Assembly (NCBI GenBank): GCA_017527205.1
Contig: JAFXQK010000008.1
Span: 56,138 to 120,137, forward strand
Direction: 5' to 3'
From: Lachnospiraceae bacterium
GTDB taxonomy: Bacteria; Bacillota; Clostridia; Lachnospirales; Lachnospiraceae
Length of the DNA stretch: 64,000 bases
The notes under the pieces were generated by a model, which saw only the letters and a program-made list of their open reading frames with translations, was not told the DNA's origin and did not search any database. Each line of letters begins with the position of its first letter. Positions within the stretch are counted from its first letter, which is position 1. The position numbers and the translations under genes were made by a program. Positions 36,381-44,324 of this stretch are shown here, in pieces.

Positions 36381-36384
36381 TTCA

Positions 36385-38283
36385 CTAGCGAAGGAGTTCT
36401 CCGCGGCGCTTTTTGTTCTCTAGTTTATTGTGATACATGAAGCGGTCGGCCACCTTGACAAAGTCATCCAGGGTGTCGTTTGCGTTTGGAACGTCGTAAT
36501 AGTAGCCATGGCTTGCGTGGATCTCGTAGTCCTTTTGCTTTGTCGCATTGAAGGCGTCAAGCTCCGCATCAAAGGCCTTTAGACAGGCTTCGATGGTTTC
36601 CTCTGCCTCCTCCTGGCCAATCACGTAATACTCATCGCCGCCTGTTCTGGCGAAAATATACTGATCCTTGCAGCATTTGGAGATGGCAGTGGCAACTCGC
36701 TTTAAGGAATAATCACCTTCAATGTGGCCATACACGTCATTGATCTGCTTTAAATTATCCATGTCCAAAACGGCGATAAAGATCGGCTGCTTTGTTTCGC
36801 GGGCCGCATCAAACATCTGACCGCCATAGGTCGTGAAGGCTCCGCGGTTATACAGGCCCGTCAAGGCGTCATGCAGGGAGGAGCTTTGAAGCTCACCAAT
36901 CATTTTTTGCATCTTTGCATGAATCAGCGTCTCATGGATGGAGTTGCTGAGCATGACGTCGAATTGGAAGCTGGTTTTGCCCGCCGGATGATCCTCCTGA
37001 AAACGGAAGGCCTCATATCCCATGGAATAATCCAAAAAGTGAATCGGAAGAAAATACCAGGCCTGAGGCTCGTCACTTGCGCATTCCAAAGGGATCAGGT
37101 CCTTTTTCTGAAACGGTATGTTGGCACGGGGCCGCATTTCTCCGTCCACGTAAGCGACCCTGACATCCATTTCATTCGTGTAGCGGAACATCTTATGATC
37201 AATGTCCATGTTGCGGTTCAGACATGCAAGAAAGCTTCGCAGGTTGGTAAAGTTCCCCAAATAATTTCCAATAATGTCCGAAACTCCATCCATGGTGGTA
37301 TACTCTGCCAGCTGGATGGACATGTAGCTGAAGACCGTGCTCATATGGCTGCTTAGCTGCAATGTTTCGTATTGATTACGGCGGATTGACATCAGCTTAA
37401 GGTCATGGCCATTCAGACAGCCACAGGATTCCCTAAGGCAGAGCTTGGACTTTAGGTATACGGTTTTTGGCGTGATGCCCCGAACTAATTTCTCGTGGAT
37501 CAGACGGACACTTGTTCGTCCCATTTCCTCCAACGGCGCTTCTGCGGTCGTAATGGAAGGAGAGAAGGAAAGGCCATAATCCAATCCGTCGTAGCCGGCC
37601 ACAATGATATCGTCAGGAATGCGGTAGCCGCGCCGGATCAATTCACTGGCCAAGGAAACGGCCATATAGTCATTTGCACAGATGATGGCATCCGGCTTTT
37701 CATCGCTGCTTAAGAATTGATCGCAGGCAGCAGCGGCCCTGAGCGTCCAGAAATCGCCATAGAAAATCTGGTGTTCCTTGATGGGAAGCCGGTATTCCTC
37801 CATGAGGTCTTTAAAGCTGTTGAGGCGCTCAATGGCATCAAAATGATCCTTGGGTCCCGTCATAAAGCAGATATGCTTTGCCTTGTGATCCTCGATGACG
37901 TGACGGATGACGTTTTCCATACAGGTGAGGTTATCAACCAGTACGGTCGGAATGCCGGGGATGGTCATTCGGATGCTGACAATGGGACAACGACAGCGGT
38001 TCTTGACGATATTGATTACCTTTTGGATGTTTTCCTTTTGATCCATGGTATCGAGAATCAGGATGGCTCCCGACAGATCCTCGTAAGGAGGAAGCTGAAA
38101 GATCTGCATGTCGCCAACACAAAAAAGATGGCTCTGACCGTAGCTGCCTTGAGACGAAAAAAGGGCAACGTTATACCCATTCGCCATAGCTTCACGGATG
38201 ATGCCATCGCAAACCTTATGCTGAACTTCACTAGACATTTTCTCGGCAAATACGCCGATGGTTTTTCTGCCATTGTGAAACAT
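36385..38283 (-). CDS. LacI-type ligand-binding domain fused to GGDEF diguanylate cyclase
   Basis: The 632-residue protein begins with a periplasmic-binding/LacI-like sensor (KTIGVFAEKMSSEVQHKV to about residue 285; DAIICANDYMAVSLASELIRRG and VAGYDGLDYG are typical). It lacks the LacI helix-turn-helix and any signal peptide, so it senses a cytoplasmic ligand. A linking domain spans about 290-460. A GGDEF domain runs from HDALTGLYNRGAF, with TGGDEYYV (GGDEY) at the active site, to the end. It would make c-di-GMP in response to a sugar-like ligand. Confidence 0.88.
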   Translation of the reverse strand: MFHNGRKTIGVFAEKMSSEVQHKVCDGIIREAMANGYNVALFSSQGSYGQSHLFCVGDMQIFQLPPYEDLSGAILILDTMDQKENIQKVINIVKNRCRCPIVSIRMTIPGIPTVLVDNLTCMENVIRHVIEDHKAKHICFMTGPKDHFDAIERLNSFKDLMEEYRLPIKEHQIFYGDFWTLRAAAACDQFLSSDEKPDAIICANDYMAVSLASELIRRGYRIPDDIIVAGYDGLDYGLSFSPSITTAEAPLEEMGRTSVRLIHEKLVRGITPKTVYLKSKLCLRESCGCLNGHDLKLMSIRRNQYETLQLSSHMSTVFSYMSIQLAEYTTMDGVSDIIGNYLGNFTNLRSFLACLNRNMDIDHKMFRYTNEMDVRVAYVDGEMRPRANIPFQKKDLIPLECASDEPQAWYFLPIHFLDYSMGYEAFRFQEDHPAGKTSFQFDVMLSNSIHETLIHAKMQKMIGELQSSSLHDALTGLYNRGAFTTYGGQMFDAARETKQPIFIAVLDMDNLKQINDVYGHIEGDYSLKRVATAISKCCKDQYIFARTGGDEYYVIGQEEAEETIEACLKAFDAELDAFNATKQKDYEIHASHGYYYDVPNANDTLDDFVKVADRFMYHNKLENKKRRGELLR

Positions 38284-38387
38284 GTCTCTCTCCCGGAGTT
38301 AATTTGTTATAATATGCAGAGGGTTTTGACCCTCACATCATATATTAGCAAAATTATCTGATAATTGCAACTTGTTTTCGCCTTTGA

Positions 38388-38432
38388 AAAACAAAACGAG
38401 CCGCAAGCCTAAAATGGTTAGCGGCGCGTTTC
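38388..38432 (-). terminator. Terminator on the minus strand
   Basis: AACGCGCCGC and GCGGCTCGTT enclose a 17-nt loop and are followed by TTGTTTTT on the minus strand. It lies just behind the 37-codon reading frame at 38449-38562. Confidence 0.8.
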
Positions 38433-38448
38433 CTTTGCATTCGATTGA

Positions 38449-38562
38449 TTAATGATCCAGCATTCCGGAGGCTTCCTTCAGAAGGTCGATGTTGCTGCCC
38501 TGTTGTGGCAGACGCATCATGCCAAATCCAAGCTTAGGCATTTTCAATAAATCAATACTCAT
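38449..38562 (-). CDS. 37-residue peptide resembling the start of an aldo/keto reductase
   Basis: The frame MSIDLLKMPKLGFGMMRLPQ then about 17 more residues starts 8 nt after GGAGG and ends just before a terminator. KLGFGMMRLP is the usual first strand of aldo/keto reductases of about 320-380 residues, but nothing of the enzyme follows. It is either a truncated relic whose expression signals survive or a small protein in its own right. Confidence 0.5.
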   Translation of the reverse strand: MSIDLLKMPKLGFGMMRLPQQGSNIDLLKEASGMLDH

Positions 38563-38708
38563 GGGATGGACCTCCTTTACTTTTTCTTCATTATACCCTG
38601 CCAGGAATATGGAAGGTCAAGAGCTTTTGCAAAATTGGCAAAAAATAAGAATAAAAAACAGAAAATTCACAGAAAACAACGGGAAATCAGGAAAGATTTT
38701 CTCACATC

Positions 38709-38737
38709 TTGTAATAAGGGAAGGCATTTGGTATAAT
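38709..38737 (+). promoter_or_regulatory. Promoter of the HD-kinase / GGDEF-EAL genes
   Basis: TTGTAA (38709-38714), 17 bp, TATAAT (38732-38737), with a leader of about 100 nt before the first gene. The gap from 38563 shows nothing else. Confidence 0.7.
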
Positions 38738-38842
38738 CAAATTATTAGGACAAAATTTGATATGTGGCTATGGCTCAAAATGATAAAGGCAAAGTAAAGA
38801 GACGGGAATGACTATATATTTTAAAAGGCAGGTAGACTGACT

Positions 38843-40321
38843 ATGATGAATATGTTGGAGGAAGCAATTATTTACGCCACGGTCCTGCATCAGGGAAAGG
38901 TCCGCAAGTTTAACGGCATTCCGTTTATTCTTCATCCCTTGGAGGTCGCGCAGATTTTGTCCACCATGACGGATGATCAGGAGATCATCACTGCGGGGAT
39001 TTTGCATGACGTCGTTGAGGATACGGACGGAACGCTTGCGGAAATTGAAAAGCGTTTCGGAAAACGGGTTGCTAGTATGGTGGCATCTGAGTCAGAGGAG
39101 AAATATCCCGACGAGGCGCCTAATCTGACCTGGCAGAGGCGTAAGGAGGAATCCTTAAAGGTCCTCAAAAACAGTACGGACGTTGGCGTCAAGATGCTTT
39201 GGCTTGCAGATAAGCTTGCCAATATTCGTTCCCTTGCAAGGACGTATTCCGAACGGGGAGATGAGCTTTGGAAGATGCTTCATCAGAGCGATCCGGCCAT
39301 GCAATGCTGGTATTATCGCACCATCGCTGAGACGGTCGAGCTCTCCTTAAACAAGACGGGCGCATTTAAAGAGCTGATCAAGCATATTAATTATATCTGG
39401 CCTGGAACCTTCGATTCAGACAAGGCAAGGTACAGAAAGTATCGTGAGGTTTCCATCGACGGCTGTAAGCTGCTTGGCCGAGGCGCCAAGGGCGACGTTT
39501 ATCGCTATGATGATGAGCTCGTAATTAAGGTCTTTAATCAAAACAATACCTATCGCGACGTGGAGCGTGAGATTGCGATTAGCCGCAGGGCCTTCATTCT
39601 TGGCATGCCGACGGCCATTTCCTTTGGCATTGTTTCGGTGGGAGATAGGTATGGCGCAATGTTTGAGCTTGTGGACTCGGAGACGGTTTCGAAATATATC
39701 GAAAGAAGTCCTGGACAGGTAGAGACTTACGCAAAGATTATGGCGGAGCTTGGGCGGACAATTCACGAGATTCAGGTTTCGGAGAGTGATACCTTCCCGA
39801 GCGCTTCCGAAAGAATCAAGAGCTATATTAACGGCGGTCTGGCGTATGAGAATGAGGTGCTTGCGAACAAGTGTATCGCACTTCTTGATGCGATTCCCGC
39901 TTCCGATCATTTGATTCATGGAGATTTTCATACGGGCAACGTGTTCCTGCAAAATGGGGAACCGCTGCTGATTGACATGGACAGGGTGTCCGTTGGCAAT
40001 CCCATCATTGAGCTGAGTGATCTATATTATTTTTACGTCGTTTTGGGCGAGGAAGATCCGTCCGTGGTAGAGGAGTTTATGGGATTTTCCTATCAGACGG
40101 CCCAGCAGTTTCTTGACAGCTTCCTCAAGGCATATTTGCAGACGGAGGATGCTGGGAGACTGGCTGAGGTCAAGGAGAAGGCTTCCCTGATAGGTTATGC
40201 GCGACTCATTCGAAAGCTTCGAAAGAAGGGTACGCCCTCCGAGAAGGACGGGCAGGTAATCGCGTGTTGTCTTTCAAAAATATCCGAGTTGACTGAGAAG
40301 TTAGACTCCCTGGCACTGTAA
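38843..40321 (+). CDS. RSH-type HD hydrolase domain fused to an aminoglycoside-phosphotransferase-like kinase
   Basis: Residues 1-180 match the (p)ppGpp hydrolase domain of RelA/SpoT and small alarmone hydrolases: HQGKVRKFNGIPFILHPLEV, GILHDVVEDT (HD and ED motifs) and MLWLADKLANIRSL. From about residue 205 a kinase-like fold follows. It has a GRGAKGDVYR glycine loop, VIKVF with the ATP-binding Lys, HGDFHTGNVFL (Brenner motif) and LIDMDR (metal Asp), as in APH/TIGR02172 proteins. No synthetase domain is present. The substrates of both halves are inferred, and the fusion is unusual. It lies 36 bp upstream of a GGDEF-EAL gene. Confidence 0.85.
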   Translation: MMNMLEEAIIYATVLHQGKVRKFNGIPFILHPLEVAQILSTMTDDQEIITAGILHDVVEDTDGTLAEIEKRFGKRVASMVASESEEKYPDEAPNLTWQRRKEESLKVLKNSTDVGVKMLWLADKLANIRSLARTYSERGDELWKMLHQSDPAMQCWYYRTIAETVELSLNKTGAFKELIKHINYIWPGTFDSDKARYRKYREVSIDGCKLLGRGAKGDVYRYDDELVIKVFNQNNTYRDVEREIAISRRAFILGMPTAISFGIVSVGDRYGAMFELVDSETVSKYIERSPGQVETYAKIMAELGRTIHEIQVSESDTFPSASERIKSYINGGLAYENEVLANKCIALLDAIPASDHLIHGDFHTGNVFLQNGEPLLIDMDRVSVGNPIIELSDLYYFYVVLGEEDPSVVEEFMGFSYQTAQQFLDSFLKAYLQTEDAGRLAEVKEKASLIGYARLIRKLRKKGTPSEKDGQVIACCLSKISELTEKLDSLAL

Positions 40322-40356
40322 GGGCGAAACGCCTAAACAGGGGGAAAGGAGTTGTC

Positions 40357-42597
40357 ATGGATTTTCAGAAAATCGTTGATGCTTTATATTCGCCTACCTG
40401 TATCGTCTCCGTGGAAAAAATGGAAGACGGTGGTTATGGTGCGATTCGTTTTGTCGCAGCCAATCGAAAATATGCGGAAATGATGGAGATGCGTGTTCAG
40501 ACGGAAGCGGATACTCCTGGAGAAGTCTTTGTGCCTGGCTCCCTATACACGGATTATTTTCCGCATAACCGCAGCTTTGAGAGCATCTGCTATCGCGCCG
40601 CCGTTCAGAAGACGGGGGTTCATACTTATGCGCATCTTTATTCCGTTGACATGTGGTTCGATATTTTTGCCATGCCATTGGATTATGAAGACGGAAATGT
40701 CCTTTATTGTACCTACGCAGCTAATCCCAATAAGGATCCTGACATGATTCTTGGGGCAGCCCATAATTCTCAGGCAGCGGAGGATGTCCTGAAAACCTGT
40801 ATTACCCTGCATCGGGCGGATAACTTAAAGGATGCGATGGAGAACGTGATCGGGGACGTCCGCAGGATTTGTAATGCAGAGGGCTGTACCGTGCTTCTCA
40901 TCAACTATGAGGAACAGCAGTATTCCATTTTGGCAACAAACTACGTGGAAAACAGTTCGATTAAACGTGTAACGCAATTCGAAGATTTTTACAGGATTGC
41001 GGCATCCTGGGAAAGGATGATCGGCGATGAAGGGGATTGCATTATTATCAAGGATCAGGATGACATGGAGTACGTGAGCAGGGTTAATCATCCCTGGTAT
41101 TTGACGCTGGTAGAGGCCGGCGTTAAGAGCGTTGTTCTGTATCCCCTGCGTCAGGGAAAGGAATTGCTTGGATTTATCTGGGCGATCAATTTCGACACGG
41201 AAAAGACGCTTCGCATTAAGGAAACCTTGGAGCTGACGACCTTCTTCGTTTCAGCCCACATCGCAAGATATAAGGCGTTGACGCGCCTCCGACACATGAG
41301 CTATACGGATGCGTTGACAAACCTGCCCAATCGTTTTGCCTGCACGGAATATATTAGTGATTTTATCAATCGTGGCGAAAGATTTGCGCTTGTCTCCATT
41401 GACCTCAATCATTTTAAGAGCGTGAACGACACGCTTGGCTTGGAGGCGGGCAATCACGTGCTGGTAGAGATCGCCGAGCGCTGGAAGGCGGTCTGCGACA
41501 GGGAAGACTCAGACCTTAAGGTTTACGTCACGCGCATCAGCGGCGATGAATTCTTCCTGGTCATCAGCGGCTATTCCTCGGAACGGGAGCTGCGGGCGGC
41601 GATTGACCGGTACGTTGACGCATTGAAGGAGCACATGACGGTGGACGGGTGTGACCTGTATGTGTCGGCAAGCTTTGGCTATGCGGAGTTTCCTGCAGAT
41701 GCGGATACCGCAGATGCCCTGATTTCCCGTGCAAATGCGGCAATGAATGAGATCAAGAAGGCAAAGAGCAGTGAACACGTGCTTCGCTTTACTTCGGAGC
41801 TTTTGAAGGACGAGCACATGCTGGAGATTGAAAACGTCATCCGGGCGGCACTGGAAAATGATACCTTTTACTTTCATCTGCAGCCGCAGTATGACGTTCA
41901 GCACAAGCTTCGCGGCTTTGAGGCACTCGCCCGCATGCAGGATCAAGAGGGGAGAAGCATCAGTCCCGGGGAATTTATTCCCATTGCGGAAAGGGTTGGC
42001 CTGATTGACAAGGTGGACGGAGCTGTCTTTCGGAAGGCGGCGCTGTTTTTTGGCGAGCTTCTCAGAAAGACGGGCGCAGACTTAACGCTTAGTATCAATG
42101 CGTCAGTGCGTCATCTGATGAAGAATGATTTCTTGGATGAAATTCGCGAGCTTTTACGGATGAGCGGCATTCCCGCGGACAAGCTGGAAATCGAGATTAC
42201 GGAGTCCATAATGATTGATTCCGCGGACAAGGCATTACAATGCATTGATGAGATCAGGAGCATGGGTATCAAGATCGCGATTGATGATTTTGGCACGGGA
42301 TTTTCCTCGCTCAGTTATCTCCATCGCTTCCCTGCGAATCTTTTGAAGATTGATAAATGCTTTATCGATAAAATGAATACGGGTGATTCCTCCAGACAGT
42401 ATGTTTCTGCGATTATTTCCATCGGACACATCATGGGCTTCGACGTGATTTCGGAGGGCGTGGAGGATCAGGAACAGCTGGAAACGCTGAAGGAAATTGG
42501 CTGTGACTTCATTCAGGGCTTCTTTTGGGGGCGCCCTATGTCCGCAAAGGACGCTGAGAAGCTCGTGCTGACGACGTGCAAGCCTTCCCTGACGTGA
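40357..42597 (+). CDS. GAF-GGDEF-EAL cyclic-di-GMP enzyme
   Basis: The 746-residue protein has a PAS-like N-terminus (about 1-130), a GAF domain (about 145-300), GGDEF (from TDALTNLPNRFA near 312; active site RISGDEFF, with Ser in the first position) and EAL (from about 485; FEALARMQ, LEIEITES, DDFGTGFSSL, and QGFFWGRPM at the end). Key EAL residues are present, so phosphodiesterase activity is likely; SGDEF variants are often still cyclases. The ATG follows GGGGGAAAGGAGTTGTC. It is probably cotranscribed with the HD-kinase gene. Confidence 0.93.
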   Translation: MDFQKIVDALYSPTCIVSVEKMEDGGYGAIRFVAANRKYAEMMEMRVQTEADTPGEVFVPGSLYTDYFPHNRSFESICYRAAVQKTGVHTYAHLYSVDMWFDIFAMPLDYEDGNVLYCTYAANPNKDPDMILGAAHNSQAAEDVLKTCITLHRADNLKDAMENVIGDVRRICNAEGCTVLLINYEEQQYSILATNYVENSSIKRVTQFEDFYRIAASWERMIGDEGDCIIIKDQDDMEYVSRVNHPWYLTLVEAGVKSVVLYPLRQGKELLGFIWAINFDTEKTLRIKETLELTTFFVSAHIARYKALTRLRHMSYTDALTNLPNRFACTEYISDFINRGERFALVSIDLNHFKSVNDTLGLEAGNHVLVEIAERWKAVCDREDSDLKVYVTRISGDEFFLVISGYSSERELRAAIDRYVDALKEHMTVDGCDLYVSASFGYAEFPADADTADALISRANAAMNEIKKAKSSEHVLRFTSELLKDEHMLEIENVIRAALENDTFYFHLQPQYDVQHKLRGFEALARMQDQEGRSISPGEFIPIAERVGLIDKVDGAVFRKAALFFGELLRKTGADLTLSINASVRHLMKNDFLDEIRELLRMSGIPADKLEIEITESIMIDSADKALQCIDEIRSMGIKIAIDDFGTGFSSLSYLHRFPANLLKIDKCFIDKMNTGDSSRQYVSAIISIGHIMGFDVISEGVEDQEQLETLKEIGCDFIQGFFWGRPMSAKDAEKLVLTTCKPSLT

Positions 42598-42600
42598 TGA

Positions 42601-42933
42601 TGCAAAATTCAGGAAGTAACGCTATATGGTGACCTGACGCTGTATGCACAGTGGAAGGTCGTACAGGCAGTCGAGATCAAGCTTGACGGCAAGGCGGCAG
42701 ACGGCATTACGGTGACGGGGCTTGAAGAACTTGCTGCAGAGCTGATTGAAGAAAACAAGGGCAGGGCATTTTACGTAAGACTTGCGCTGTGCGAACTTCA
42801 CGGTGGCGCGCAGGCCCTTTGCAAGAAGCTTCTCGACATGGCGGCAGCGCTGTCGAAGGAAAAGGCATTGGAGGATATCGGACGCCTTGAGTGTGATGAA
42901 GACGACAAGGAACAGATGAGAAAAATGTTATAA
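42601..42933 (+). pseudogene. Tail of a lost surface protein with InlB-type repeat
   Basis: Directly after the stop of the EAL gene, in the same frame, the sequence reads YGDLTLYAQWK, the end of a Listeria-Bacteroides (InlB_B) repeat. About 90 residues of a helical tail follow (EELAAELIEENKGRAFYVRL to the stop at 42933). There is no start codon with a ribosome site and no signal peptide. It is the 3' remnant of a large surface protein, the rest deleted at the junction with the EAL gene. Confidence 0.6.
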
Positions 42934-42943
42934 ATGTATGCCT

Positions 42944-42982
42944 GAGGCTGTACGTTCCAAGAAGGGCGTGCAGCCTTTTTAC
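42944..42982 (+). terminator. Terminator behind the surface-protein remnant
   Basis: AGGCTGTACG and CGTGCAGCCT form an imperfect stem, followed by TTTTT. Confidence 0.8.
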
Positions 42983-43311
42983 TTGTTTATCATGGCTGGT
43001 AGCATTGCCCTGTCGTCAATATAATAGTCGCAGGTAATTTTCCGGGAATTCGTGCCATAGAGCTCGACAATTTCCGGGAGATTATCATTTACGGCATCAA
43101 ATTCCAACTGCTGATCCTTGCACCAGGAAACTGCTTTTTCCAGCGCTTCTCCGGCGCGGCAGGTCCAGAGAATGAGCTTATTGCCGGATTTTTTCTGCGC
43201 AAGCAAATAATCGATCAGCGGTCTGTTTGGTTCACCGAGCTCCGGCCAATCACTAAAGCAGAGAGTACCGTCAAAGTCTACGGCTATGATCTGATAAGTA
43301 TTTGTGTTCAT
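42979..43311 (-). CDS. Small HAD-like phosphatase
   Basis: A 110-residue protein with the HAD nucleophile motif AVDFDGTLCFSD (residues 10-21), motif II ILWTCRAGEAL (Thr near 50) and a final acidic motif DYYIDDRAM (about 95-103). There is no cap domain. Such compact HAD proteins are common in phages and Firmicutes, and the substrate is unknown. Convergent with the remnant above; the terminator overlaps its 3' end. Confidence 0.85.
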   Translation of the reverse strand: MNTNTYQIIAVDFDGTLCFSDWPELGEPNRPLIDYLLAQKKSGNKLILWTCRAGEALEKAVSWCKDQQLEFDAVNDNLPEIVELYGTNSRKITCDYYIDDRAMLPAMINK

Positions 43312-43499
43312 GAAGTACCTCCTTTCTAATGGCCTTTCTGATTGGAACCAAAATCAGCATACCATAAAATTATGTACCATAAACTTCTCTTAATTATTTT
43401 GTTGAAGCATTTTGAGTGATTTTTCTGAGTCGGGCCTATTTGAGAACAACAAGGAAGAGCTGGGATTACTCAGTGGATGATAATAAGGGGAAATGATCA

Positions 43500-43904
43500 G
43501 TGAAGAAGAAAATTGGGAAAGTGTTTTTGATTGCGGGGGCTTTACTTTTTGTAGTATTACTCGGGATTTTTATTTATGACAAAATGATGCATGGGTCAGA
43601 AGAAGCTCGGCCTGGGGAACAGGACGATCAGAGGGTTGAAAGGAATAAGAATACCGAGGAAAGCCATGTCGAAAGACCCACGCGGGAATACTTTGAAAAT
43701 GTCAATAAGGATTATCAGCTTGATCAAATGGTTCAAGAGATTGGCCCAGCTGGTGTTTCTGGTTCAGGGATCCTATATTTTTCGTGGAAGCTGGAGGATG
43801 GTTCCGTCGCATATGTTGTTTTTTCAAGCTATGGCATCGAAAGAATCAGCATTGACAGTAATGACGGAAGTGAGTTGATCTACAATCGAAGGGCGAAGGA
43901 ATAG
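43500..43904 (+). CDS. Membrane-anchored protein of unknown function
   Basis: A 134-residue protein with an N-terminal membrane anchor (residues 8-27, VFLIAGALLFVVLLGIFIY), a charged linker, and a small outer domain with SGILYFSWKLEDGSVAYVVF and IERISIDSNDGSELIYN. I do not recognise the family. The start is GTG after AAGGGGAAATGATCA. Base composition is AT-rich compared with the genes to its left, and gene fragments lie on both sides. Confidence 0.6.
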   Translation: MKKKIGKVFLIAGALLFVVLLGIFIYDKMMHGSEEARPGEQDDQRVERNKNTEESHVERPTREYFENVNKDYQLDQMVQEIGPAGVSGSGILYFSWKLEDGSVAYVVFSSYGIERISIDSNDGSELIYNRRAKE

Positions 43905-44068
43905 TTTATCTTTCGGAGGAAACGATGTTTTTATAATGTTTATGGATTGATAGAGGGATGTATGATGGATGACATGGATTTTCCTGAGAAGCTGTATGAT
44001 TTAAAAGAGGGTGAGATTGGTCGCGGCGAGTACTTTCTGGATGAGTCAGGGAATATGGTAAAAGTGCG

Positions 44069-44188
44069 GATGAGATCTGCGCCGTGTTTGCACATGAAAT
44101 GGGACACGGCCTGCATAAGGACACGCTAAAGAGCAGGATCCTTACATTCATTCAAATGCTGATCCTGGCTTTTCTGGCATGGTTGTGA
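44069..44188 (+). pseudogene. Fragment of an M48-type zinc metallopeptidase
   Basis: The frame reads DEICAVFAHEMGHGLHKDTL, the HExxH zinc site of Ste24/HtpX-like peptidases, then a membrane-like LTFIQMLILAFLAWL and a stop. Upstream and downstream parts are missing. A short frame from 43964 (MDDMDFPEKLYDLKEGE) runs into it in another frame. Confidence 0.7.
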
Positions 44189-44324
44189 ATGTGTTCTCTC
44201 GTAGGGCTGAGTACCGTGCAGACGCTCAGCCAAAGGATAGAGGCCATTGAAAAGATGCATTAGCAAGAATACAAAATTTGCAGCGTTATATATAGGGCGG
44301 GACAGGAAAACGAAATCTTTTTCA

